Assembly (NCBI GenBank): GCA_002382735.1 | Contig: DFZN01000055.1 | Span: forward strand, 1 to 12,133 | From: a bacterium UBP11_UBA4055 | GTDB taxonomy: Bacteria > UBA4055 | Direction of reading: 5' to 3' | DNA length: 12,133 nucleotides | Shown: positions 1-6,634 of the stretch, one piece after another | Layout: each line of letters begins with the position of its first letter | Position numbering within the stretch: the first letter of the stretch is position 1 | The notes under the pieces: model-generated | What the model was told of the DNA's origin: nothing | What the model saw: only the letters and a program-made list of their open reading frames with translations | The model's database searches: none | Made by a program: the position numbers and the translations under genes

Positions 1-191
1 CTTGTATAAAATGGAAGATCCGTTTTAGATAGATGCTTCAGGTTGTATTTTTCATGTGATTTCTTTGATTCAACACTGTTTATAAAACTCGCTGATATTC
101 CGGTAATACTTGCTAAATCATTTGGCGTATATCCATATTTTTCTCTTAATTCTCTTACTTTGTCAGTTATTACAGAATCTAACTTCGTCAT
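1..191 (-). CDS. XRE-family helix-turn-helix regulator, 3' end cut by window
   Basis: An open frame starts at ATG 191-189 and runs off the left edge, giving 63 residues that begin MTKLDSVITDKVRELREKYG. The stretch YTPNDLASITGISASFINSVE (about residues 21-41) has the spacing of a Cro/C1-type DNA-binding helix-turn-helix: Asn/Asp-Leu-Ala, a Gly-Ile turn, then Ser-x-x-Ile-Asn-x-Val-Glu in the recognition helix. A strong Shine-Dalgarno (GGAGG on the minus strand, 196-200) sits 4 bases before the ATG, so the start is secure. It follows the methyltransferase gene by 110 bases on the same strand. In that position it could be the controller protein of a restriction-modification system, a phage-type repressor, or the N-terminal domain of a longer protein. 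Function beyond DNA binding is inference, because the C-terminus is missing. Confidence 0.8.
   Translation of the reverse strand, partial: MTKLDSVITDKVRELREKYGYTPNDLASITGISASFINSVESKKSHEKYNLKHLSKTDLPFYT
12..30 (+). repeat. Left copy of a 19-bp near-perfect inverted repeat
   Basis: TGGAAGATCCGTTTTAGAT matches the reverse complement of 12108-12126 at 18 of 19 positions, the single mismatch being at base 25. This copy lies inside the partial XRE gene. See the right copy. Confidence 0.4.
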
Positions 192-301
192 TGTACCTCC
201 TTTTTTGATGACAATATAGCCAATATATCTTAGGCGATAAACAAGCTATAGATTTATTTCTCTATTATTTTGTAAGTATGATTATCAGTTATTAAATATT
301 T
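192..301 (-). promoter_or_regulatory. AT-rich leader of the XRE gene with candidate operator repeats
   Basis: This 110-base gap separates the methyltransferase stop from the XRE start. It holds two direct copies of CAATATA (212-218 and 221-227, one helical turn apart at 9 bp) and an inverted pair TATAGC (215-220) / GCTATA (245-250). Such repeats in front of an XRE gene are what an autoregulatory operator would look like. TATATT on the minus strand could serve as a -10 box, but no well-spaced -35 is visible. The region is very AT-rich, so chance repeats are likely. No strong terminator hairpin for the methyltransferase gene is visible here. Confidence 0.25.
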
Positions 302-1732
302 TTACAATTTTCTTAAAAATATTATATTTTCTTTAAGCATAGTATCGCCGTAAACACCCACTTCGTTTGTAGGGGAATTTTTTGCGGGCATTCTCTTGTT
401 GATTATATTTCTGTATAATATTTTTTCTGTTGTAAACCCCATTGCTCCGGCAAGCTCGCTGATAATAAGGTCAGTTCTTAAAAATATATTTTTAACAGTT
501 CTATTGCCTGACACAAGCACAAAATATCTATCCTTTTTTAAATATTTATAAGCCTGAAGAAGAGTCAGATTTAAATCAATGTAGAAAGATAATACATCTT
601 TAGCTCTGTTCGAACAGATAGTTCTTACAAGTTCGAGTTGTTCTTTAAGCATCGGGGAATTGTTCAGGATTTCATGTTCCAGATTAATTTTATTCTTGCC
701 ACCTAAGAGATTGTCATCAAGAGAAAAAATATCGGTTTCGTCGCTTATCCATTGCCATGACAGCCTTGAAAATTGTCCGTAAGCTACAGTCGTTCTTGAA
801 TCCCCGTAAGGCGGAGATGTCAGAATAAAATCAACTGAGTTTTTGGGAATCTTATGCTCTAATCTGGAATCACCGTTAATGATCTCTACTTTTGTTTTTG
901 AGTCCTTTACCAGTTCATAAAATTGAGCCATCAATTTAATGTTCTTATTACATACTTTCTCAAAATCTCCGATTACATCAGGATTAAAATCTCCATTAAT
1001 TTTATTCTTGGCTCTGTGTAACTTAAAACCGCCGTGATTTGTAAAGGATACTTTCCTTATCACATCACTCAAACATAACAAGAAAAAGTCCGTTACTTTT
1101 ACATCTCCAAGGTCATAAATAGCTGTCCTTAACTTTGATAGCTCTTTGATCGTATCTTTTTTGAACCAGAAATCAATGTTGTAAAAATCATGAATTTTAT
1201 GCTTATAATCAGGATTTGAATACAGCTCAATAATTTTACTAAAATTCTCCTTCAATATATTTGACTTTATCGGTGTTGTTTTCACCTTTGACATAAAATT
1301 TGCGAAAGGATTAAGTTCAATCCCCAAAGCTTTTTTCCTATTAAGCAGCATACACTCTATTATGGTTGTTCCCGAGCCTGAAAAATTATCAAGCACAACA
1401 CTGTTTTCATCTGTAAAAACCCTCAATATCTTTCTTGCAAGCTGCGGAATAAATTTGGCAGGATATTGATGAAATCCGTGCGAATAAATATTAGGATTAA
1501 ATTCTTTAAAATCCCATTCGTAGTACCAGTCTTTAACGCTACCGGCTACATAATAATATCCGTCCTCTATATCTTTGTTAAATCGCGAACCAACCAAATT
1601 GTACATATCTTGTACAACAGGCTTGACAACTATATTTTCCACTTCTGCGAGAGCTTCGTATGTTGCGCAATCTTCTTTTACCATTTTTTTCTTCAATTTT
1701 TGATCCCTATTTTTTACTCGTAATTTTGCCAA
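302..1732 (-). CDS. Site-specific DNA methyltransferase (amino-MTase, N6-adenine or N4-cytosine)
   Basis: The 476-residue product has the amino-methyltransferase motifs in the order X, I, II, III, IV. Motif X is HGFHQYPAKFIP (85-96). Motif I, which binds S-adenosylmethionine, is DNFSGSGTT (115-123). A motif-II-like GIELNP spans 137-142, a motif-III-like INGDSR spans 285-290, and catalytic motif IV is TSPPYG (305-310). VLVSGN (405-410) fits a later core strand. TSPPY marks exocyclic-amine methylation of A or C in DNA; it is not a C5-cytosine enzyme. About 140 residues between motifs II and III (145-283) are a candidate target-recognition insert. The start is unclear: the frame opens just after a TGA, and TTG at 1732 is the first usable codon. 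The first in-frame ATG is residue 17 (1684), giving 460 residues. Neither has a strong ribosome site. No endonuclease is visible; a partner could lie left of the window. GC is clearly lower than in the core genes, suggesting acquisition. A tRNA methyltransferase is a less likely alternative. Confidence 0.85.
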   Translation of the reverse strand: MAKLRVKNRDQKLKKKMVKEDCATYEALAEVENIVVKPVVQDMYNLVGSRFNKDIEDGYYYVAGSVKDWYYEWDFKEFNPNIYSHGFHQYPAKFIPQLARKILRVFTDENSVVLDNFSGSGTTIIECMLLNRKKALGIELNPFANFMSKVKTTPIKSNILKENFSKIIELYSNPDYKHKIHDFYNIDFWFKKDTIKELSKLRTAIYDLGDVKVTDFFLLCLSDVIRKVSFTNHGGFKLHRAKNKINGDFNPDVIGDFEKVCNKNIKLMAQFYELVKDSKTKVEIINGDSRLEHKIPKNSVDFILTSPPYGDSRTTVAYGQFSRLSWQWISDETDIFSLDDNLLGGKNKINLEHEILNNSPMLKEQLELVRTICSNRAKDVLSFYIDLNLTLLQAYKYLKKDRYFVLVSGNRTVKNIFLRTDLIISELAGAMGFTTEKILYRNIINKRMPAKNSPTNEVGVYGDTMLKENIIFLRKL

Positions 1733-1759
1733 ATCTCATTTGGTATTATCTAAACAAAT

Positions 1760-1942
1760 TCATTTATTTTCAAGTATTGTTTCATTTATTGCGGATTCGA
1801 TTGCATCAAACCAATTAATTTTTTCTGCAATTACATCTTTTATCCTTGAAATTTCAGATGGATTTAATTTTCTTCCTAAAACTTCTTCAGATACATTTTG
1901 AACATCTTCATCGATTAATTCATAAACAACATTCTTTTTCAT
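1760..1942 (-). CDS. Small hypothetical protein (60 aa) upstream of the methyltransferase
   Basis: I do not recognise this gene's family. The ATG at 1942-1940 gives 60 residues starting MKKNVVYELIDEDV and ending AINETILENK. A GTG four codons upstream (1954) is also in frame, but the purine-rich GAGGGG at 1954-1959 is better placed to serve the ATG, though with a longish 11-base gap. The protein is acidic and probably all-helical. The central piece VLGRKLNPSEISRIKDVIAEKI has a Leu/Ile heptad-like pattern, and NWFDAIESAINETI follows. There is no transmembrane segment or cysteine. It lies 27 bases before the methyltransferase start on the same strand, so the two are probably cotranscribed. That spacing and the shared AT-richness suggest it belongs to the acquired block rather than to the ispF operon. 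Role unknown. Confidence 0.6.
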   Translation of the reverse strand: MKKNVVYELIDEDVQNVSEEVLGRKLNPSEISRIKDVIAEKINWFDAIESAINETILENK

Positions 1943-1995
1943 ATAGATATTCACCCCTCATTTTTCAATTGATTTTCCTATTATTTATTTCCTCC
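1943..1995 (-). other. Junction between ispF and the AT-rich block, with an orphan Shine-Dalgarno
   Basis: Directly after the ispF TAA (1998-1996) the minus strand reads GGAGG (1991-1995), a perfect Shine-Dalgarno. No ATG, GTG or TTG follows at a working distance: the expected position is occupied by ATA codons, and the frame closes at a TGA shortly after. No convincing promoter or terminator is visible before the next gene. I read this as the remnant of a lost downstream gene at the point where composition changes, though chance is possible. Confidence 0.35.
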
Positions 1996-2472
1996 TTACC
2001 CCTTCCTCAACATGACTACTGCTTCCGCAGCTATGCCTTCGCCTCTGCCTTCGAAACCGAGTTTTTCGGTGGTAGTGGCTTTGACTGAGATGTTCTTGAT
2101 GTCGGTATGGAGTATGTCGGCGATGGTCTGTCTCATTTTGTCGATGTGGTTCTTAAGCTTGGGTTGTTCGCAGATGACTGTGGAGTCTATGTTGTTTATT
2201 TCGTAGCCTTCGGATTTGACGAGTTCGTAAACTTTTGCGAGGAGGACTTTGCTGTCGATGTTCTTGTATGTGCCGTCATTGTCCGGAAAGTGTTTGCCGA
2301 TATCGCCAAAGGCTAAAGCTCCGAGCATGGCGTCCATTATCGCGTGGAGGAGCACATCCGCGTCCGAGTGACCGAGCAGTCCTTTTTCGAACGGTATTTC
2401 GACTCCGCCGATAATGCATTTTCTGCCTTCGACCAGCCTGTGTACATCATATCCTATGCCTGTTCTATACAT
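1996..2472 (-). CDS. ispF: 2-C-methyl-D-erythritol 2,4-cyclodiphosphate synthase
   Basis: This cytoplasmic enzyme converts 4-diphosphocytidyl-methylerythritol 2-phosphate to methylerythritol cyclodiphosphate with release of CMP, in the MEP route to isoprenoids. At 158 residues it has the usual length. The family's metal ligands are present: Asp9 and His11 in GIGYDVH, and His43 in DVLLHAI. GDIGKHFPD (56-64) is the substrate loop. ATTTEKLGF (132-140), with the Thr-Thr-Glu that contacts the CDP moiety, and ICEQPK (100-105) complete the site. No key residue is missing, so the enzyme should be active and trimeric like its relatives. The start is secure: AGGAGG lies 5 bases before the ATG. The gene starts 8 bases after the AsmA-like gene stops, and that stop overlaps the ribosome site, so it is the third gene of unit A. 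The usual partner ispD is not in the window. Confidence 0.97.
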   Translation of the reverse strand: MYRTGIGYDVHRLVEGRKCIIGGVEIPFEKGLLGHSDADVLLHAIMDAMLGALAFGDIGKHFPDNDGTYKNIDSKVLLAKVYELVKSEGYEINNIDSTVICEQPKLKNHIDKMRQTIADILHTDIKNISVKATTTEKLGFEGRGEGIAAEAVVMLRKG

Positions 2473-2480
2473 AGTTCCTC

Positions 2481-5400
2481 CTATTCTTCCTTGACATACT
2501 TGTCAATATAAAACTTAAGCGACTGCTTTGAAAGTGAAATTCTTTCGGGCAGAGGGAAATAAACGAGATACCACGGTTTTTTGAGCTCGATCAGGGTGTA
2601 GATGAAATTGTTCTTGATAGTGAACGAGAAGAGGTCAACCTTTATGCCGGGGAAGGCGTTGAGCATATTCTTTACCATTCCCGCAGTCTGATCACCAGAG
2701 TTCTTGTTCAAAAATTCGAGCAGGTATTTTGCGTCGTCGTCGGATATTTTCGATATGCTGATCTCACCGTTCAGGTCGGGTTCGTTAATGACATCGAGAC
2801 CTTTTGACTTCATCTTGACAATGATGTTCATCTCGGTTGACGGGCTGTGCTTTGATTTTTTACGGTTGAGGTAATAAGTGTTGAGCCCGGTCATGGTCAA
2901 CCCCATATCGAGATCCGACCGGTTAATAATGTCGTCGAAGCCGCCTTCGCCCAGATCGAGTCTGACATAGCCTGCCGCGTTCCCGTCGAAGAGTTCGTAA
3001 TAGAACCTGTTGAGGCAGAATTTATTGTCGTCGAAATAAACATCAAGGCTGATATTCCTTATATTGTTCTTGAATATCTGATGAGACACAAGCACGCTAT
3101 CGATGGTCAGGTTCGAGACAGGCAGGTCGTTGAGCTTATAGTAATTCCTGTTCGCGCTGTATTCCAGAAAATCAAAAGTGTCGAATTTTTCGAACTTACT
3201 CCCCGCGAGAAGCTTCATATCGCTTATATCAAGCACGGCGTTGAAAGGAATGTCCGCATTAAGTCCGGCTATTCTGACATTATTGTTCAGGCTGTCGAGT
3301 GTGAGCTTAAGTCCGAGCGAGTCGAGCTTCTGGCTGTGTTCGATCTTGACCTTTTCGAGGTTGCCCGTCAGCTTCGTAGTGCCCGACACAGTTCCTTTTA
3401 TACCGTCTATATCTTTTACGAACGGATATTTTTCCTTAAGACCGATTCTGTGAGTTACTTCGACCTCGAATTTCTTGAGGCTGTCAAGAATGTCGGTGTT
3501 TCCTTTAACACTGGCTTCGACCCCGGCTGACGGGAGTGAAAATCCCAGCTTGTGTATCTTGATTTCGCCGTTCTCGGAATATCTGAAATTGTTTTCGACC
3601 TCCGCATTCCCCTCGATGCCCATTTCTGCCAGCATTCCGGCGTAATCCGCGCCTCTCACGGTCACGCCTCCGATCAGAGATATGTCCTTGCCGATCAGAT
3701 TGACGGTCTCGTTTATTCTGATCCCTTCCCGGATCGAAGTGTCTTCGTAGAAGAGCGAATCGATGTTCATGTTCAGCCTGACTTCCGAATTAGCCGACTG
3801 ATCTGTTATATTGCCGCTGCCTTCTGCTGATACTACGAGCGTTCCGTTGTACAGGCGTACGGGCTGAATATCAGGTATTCCGGTCGCCTTGCCGATGGCA
3901 AGAAGTCCGTCGAGGTCCGCGCTGACGAGGAGCTTAGCGACGCTCAGCGCGCCGGTATTAAGATCGGCGGTCAGGTCATTTATTTCCGCGGAAAGAACCT
4001 CGTTAATTTTAGCGTTCAGTTCAATAAGTCTATACTGCTCCTCCGGATGACCGCCGATATCGGCTTTCAGGTAAGCCGACACGAGCCTGCCGTCCGCCGC
4101 CGAGAAAACTGATGCTGTGTCGCTCTTGAATTCCGTTGTGACGGATAAGGTGTTCTCCACGAGGCCGGCCGAGTAAGCGAGCTTCTCGTCCAGCGACACG
4201 AACAGACCGGCGGGAGCGCTTTCTTCAAGCGTGTTCGGGTGTAGTCCTTCAGCCTTGAAGTCAAGGCTGAGTCTGGTGTTCTTTATCAGCGCGGGCAGGG
4301 ACATGTCGGTCAGGTCGATTGAGGCGTCAAGCCCGATGCTTATGTTCCCTTCCGCTATATCTGAAATTGTGTGCCTGTATGAAATGCTCTTCGGCATGAA
4401 ATCGCTTTTAAGCACCGGTCTGACCGATATGTCCTGCCTCCCGACGCTGTATCTTTTCCCCGACACGCTTGAAATGACATTTTCTATCCCGATCTCTGCG
4501 CTTATGTCTGAAAATGTCAGGGCGTTGTCTTTTACAGACACCGCAAAAGCGCTCCCGAGCTCCAGGTCAGTGACCCAGGCGGATATGTCGGGCTGACGGT
4601 AACTCACCTCGCCCGCAGATAACTCCAGCGATCCTTCCGCGGTCGTCTCGTTGTCCGGTACAGAGTGCGTTACGCTCAGATCTTTCATCCTGAGCGTAGC
4701 GTCCTTGAGCCCCGCGCCATGAAGGTCGGCCAGCTTATTATCTTCCGCAAACCGCGCAAGTTTGCTCAAGTCCGCAAATATCTCCGGTATCGCTATTTCC
4801 GCCCTCTGCTCCGATGTTACGCCGGTCACTCTTCCGACCATGTTCAATTTTACCATATCGGCAAAAGCGAAAGCGAAGTTCTTTATATCGAGGCTGTCTG
4901 ACTTCATGTTGTAGTACGATACCAGATCGATCGAGATGTCGCCCGGCATACTCAGGTTCGCAAAGCCGCTTTTAAGCTCAAGATCTTTTATCTTATGTGA
5001 AAAATTGACATCAACATCCTGATCGACAGCACTGATCTGAATGTCAAGCTCCTGCCTGAACTTTACATCGTTCTCTTTATCTTTGTACGAAAGTACATTT
5101 TCCGTGCCTGTCTTAAGGTTGACATCCGCTTTATAATTATCAATGTCTTTGAACTCGGCACCGCTGACCTTCAGGCTGTAAAGCGGAAGTTTAGCCTTCA
5201 TCGGAGTTTCAGGCGACCTGTCTTCATAGATGATCTCGATGTCATTTACCTCGAAATTCTTAAGGTCGATAATGAACTCTGACGGCTTTTCAGACTTCTT
5301 ATCCGTCTTTTCCTTTGGTTCGACAGGCTCTTCAGGCTTCATTTCCTCTTCCTTGCCCGCGAATTTTTCAATGATGCCGTCGAAATTGAACCTGCCGTCT

Positions 5401-5765
5401 TTATCCCTGACCACATTTATCTTGGGATGTTCGAGGATTATCTTATCCGCCACAAGTTTTCTCTCAAGAAGCGGGAGTAGCTGATATTTAAGCGTGAACG
5501 AATCCATGCTGAAAAGCGAATCCGGCATGTCGTTATCAGTAAAAGTGAATTTGTCGATCGTTATTCCGCTCAAAATACTGAAGTCCAGACTTTCGATCTT
5601 AAGTCCAAGATTGTAATTATCCTTCATGTAGGCTTCGATCCTTGAGATCAGAAATGATGAGGGAAAAAAGTATTGGAGCATCAGAAAAACAGCCGCGATG
5701 AAAAGAATTACCGAACCTGTCAGGTAAACCAACCATCTGAATATTTTATTTTTCCAAATTCGCAT
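2481..5765 (-). CDS. AsmA-like large envelope protein, probable inter-membrane lipid transport
   Basis: The 1094-residue protein has a short positive N-terminus (MRIWKNK), one membrane segment (about residues 11-34), and then over 1000 residues rich in alternating beta strands with few cysteines. This is the plan of AsmA/TamB/YhdP-type proteins: anchored in the inner membrane, they form a long beta-groove across the periplasm and are implicated in moving phospholipid to the outer membrane. The N-terminal part (AYMKDNYNLGLKIESLDFSI, then VVRDKDGRFNFDGII at 118-132) matches the AsmA N-terminal pattern. A charged Glu/Lys/Pro linker spans 137-163. The C-terminus has a hydrophobic Trp/Tyr/Phe patch (KKPWYLVYFPLP). 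The ATG at 5765 follows the upstream stop by 5 bases, which implies translational coupling. GC is higher in the middle of the gene (roughly 3800-4700) than at its ends. Family assignment is good; the cargo is inferred. Confidence 0.8.
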   Translation of the reverse strand: MRIWKNKIFRWLVYLTGSVILFIAAVFLMLQYFFPSSFLISRIEAYMKDNYNLGLKIESLDFSILSGITIDKFTFTDNDMPDSLFSMDSFTLKYQLLPLLERKLVADKIILEHPKINVVRDKDGRFNFDGIIEKFAGKEEEMKPEEPVEPKEKTDKKSEKPSEFIIDLKNFEVNDIEIIYEDRSPETPMKAKLPLYSLKVSGAEFKDIDNYKADVNLKTGTENVLSYKDKENDVKFRQELDIQISAVDQDVDVNFSHKIKDLELKSGFANLSMPGDISIDLVSYYNMKSDSLDIKNFAFAFADMVKLNMVGRVTGVTSEQRAEIAIPEIFADLSKLARFAEDNKLADLHGAGLKDATLRMKDLSVTHSVPDNETTAEGSLELSAGEVSYRQPDISAWVTDLELGSAFAVSVKDNALTFSDISAEIGIENVISSVSGKRYSVGRQDISVRPVLKSDFMPKSISYRHTISDIAEGNISIGLDASIDLTDMSLPALIKNTRLSLDFKAEGLHPNTLEESAPAGLFVSLDEKLAYSAGLVENTLSVTTEFKSDTASVFSAADGRLVSAYLKADIGGHPEEQYRLIELNAKINEVLSAEINDLTADLNTGALSVAKLLVSADLDGLLAIGKATGIPDIQPVRLYNGTLVVSAEGSGNITDQSANSEVRLNMNIDSLFYEDTSIREGIRINETVNLIGKDISLIGGVTVRGADYAGMLAEMGIEGNAEVENNFRYSENGEIKIHKLGFSLPSAGVEASVKGNTDILDSLKKFEVEVTHRIGLKEKYPFVKDIDGIKGTVSGTTKLTGNLEKVKIEHSQKLDSLGLKLTLDSLNNNVRIAGLNADIPFNAVLDISDMKLLAGSKFEKFDTFDFLEYSANRNYYKLNDLPVSNLTIDSVLVSHQIFKNNIRNISLDVYFDDNKFCLNRFYYELFDGNAAGYVRLDLGEGGFDDIINRSDLDMGLTMTGLNTYYLNRKKSKHSPSTEMNIIVKMKSKGLDVINEPDLNGEISISKISDDDAKYLLEFLNKNSGDQTAGMVKNMLNAFPGIKVDLFSFTIKNNFIYTLIELKKPWYLVYFPLPERISLSKQSLKFYIDKYVKEE

Positions 5766-5770
5766 CAGCC

Positions 5771-6511
5771 CTATTTCTTGAGAAGTTTTATCTTAAATTC
5801 CGTCCGGCCGCCGAGGTCTGAAAGTTCGTGCTCAAAGCCTTCGTATTTATCTAATATCAGCTTTAAAAAGAACATGTCCGGGCATGAACCTTCAATAGCC
5901 TTATCCTCTAAACATATTTTACCGTTCGTCGATATTCTCAGCAGGACAGAACTTTCGCAGTTCTCGGTTTTATATATTATGCTGTTCTCCTTAGAATGTT
6001 CCGGAAAAGAATCGATGATATTTTTTGTTACCGCGTAGAGTATGAAAAACAGGTCTTTGTATTCCATTTTGATGAAAGGATTACCTTCAAGCTCTGTTTC
6101 GACCAGAGTATCGTGCTTGAATTTTTTTTCGAATTTGAAGAATTCGCAGAACGATCTGACCGCTCCGTTGATGTCGATCATCTGGATACCGGGCGTGTTC
6201 TCGTTATAGATCTTGCCGTTTATGGTCTTCATGAGAGCGTTAAGTTCGGCCATCGGTTCTTTGAGCTGCTCGGACATCCTGAGCATTTCGTCATATTCTG
6301 CTTTTTTGAAATTGTATTCAGCCTCGTTCATGCCTTCCTTTGCCGCTTCGAGCTTTTTTAGTTTCATCTGCATTTTCATATTGAACAGCTGGAGTTTGGA
6401 ATCGACAGCAGTGATCTTGCCGTTGATGTTATGCACAAATCCGGGCATCAGACTGCCGTACTGTATGTAGAAATATACATCCTTCAGCGATTCGATCAAT
6501 TCTTTTCCCAT
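5771..6511 (-). CDS. Divergent histidine-kinase-like protein (cytoplasmic, degenerate ATPase part)
   Basis: The 246-residue soluble protein has no signal peptide or membrane segment. LMPGFVHNINGKITAVDSKL (21-40) resembles a HisKA dimerisation/phosphoacceptor box, with His27 as candidate phospho-site. A long charged helical stretch follows (45-98), likely the coiled-coil hairpin. The second half resembles a worn HATPase_c domain: ILYAVTKNIIDS (157-168) sits where the N box belongs, with Asn164, and GGRTEFKIKL (234-243) matches the last glycine box and strand. The DxGxG loop is not visible, so ATP binding may be weak or lost. It may act as a scaffold or as a histidine-phosphotransfer-like protein. 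It is the first gene of unit A, preceded by a good promoter, with AGGGTG upstream of the ATG. No response regulator is in the window. Function is inferred from motif shape only. Confidence 0.6.
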   Translation of the reverse strand: MGKELIESLKDVYFYIQYGSLMPGFVHNINGKITAVDSKLQLFNMKMQMKLKKLEAAKEGMNEAEYNFKKAEYDEMLRMSEQLKEPMAELNALMKTINGKIYNENTPGIQMIDINGAVRSFCEFFKFEKKFKHDTLVETELEGNPFIKMEYKDLFFILYAVTKNIIDSFPEHSKENSIIYKTENCESSVLLRISTNGKICLEDKAIEGSCPDMFFLKLILDKYEGFEHELSDLGGRTEFKIKLLKK

Positions 6512-6552
6512 AGTACTTCACCCTAAAATTATTATTTATGGCACATGTACAT

Positions 6553-6581
6553 AATATAGGTTTGAAATATCTTATATTCAA
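6553..6581 (-). promoter_or_regulatory. Sigma-70-type promoter of the kinase-like/AsmA/ispF unit
   Basis: On the minus strand TTGAAT (6576-6581) and TATATT (6553-6558) are separated by exactly 17 bases, a near-consensus housekeeping promoter. Transcription would start near 6546, giving a leader of about 35 bases before the ATG at 6511. It lies between the terminator of unit B and the first gene of unit A, which is where an independent promoter is expected. Confidence 0.7.
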
Positions 6582-6583
6582 GG

Positions 6584-6611
6584 AAATAAAAACGGAGGAA
6601 AAAATCCTCCG
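6584..6611 (-). terminator. Rho-independent terminator of the ECF/DUF4097/barrel unit
   Basis: A perfect 7-bp stem CGGAGGA/TCCTCCG (6605-6611 with 6593-6599) and a 5-base loop are followed on the minus strand by TTTTTATTT (6592-6584). The stem begins 23 bases after the barrel gene stop codon (6637-6635). It insulates unit B from unit A. Confidence 0.9.
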
Positions 6612-6634
6612 CCTAAAAATATTTGGTTCTATGC

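Noticed and set aside
1733..1738. ATG at 1738 as the methyltransferase start
   Set aside because: It is in a different frame and meets a stop after ten codons.
3081..3530. Plus-strand open frame of 149 codons
   Set aside because: It lies wholly opposite the AsmA-like gene, has no ribosome site, and its protein has no recognisable pattern. It is a shadow of the minus-strand gene.
4067..4264. Minus-strand frame of 65 codons within the AsmA-like gene
   Set aside because: Out-of-frame reading in a GC-rich stretch; Arg/Ser/Thr-rich composition typical of frame-shifted sequence.
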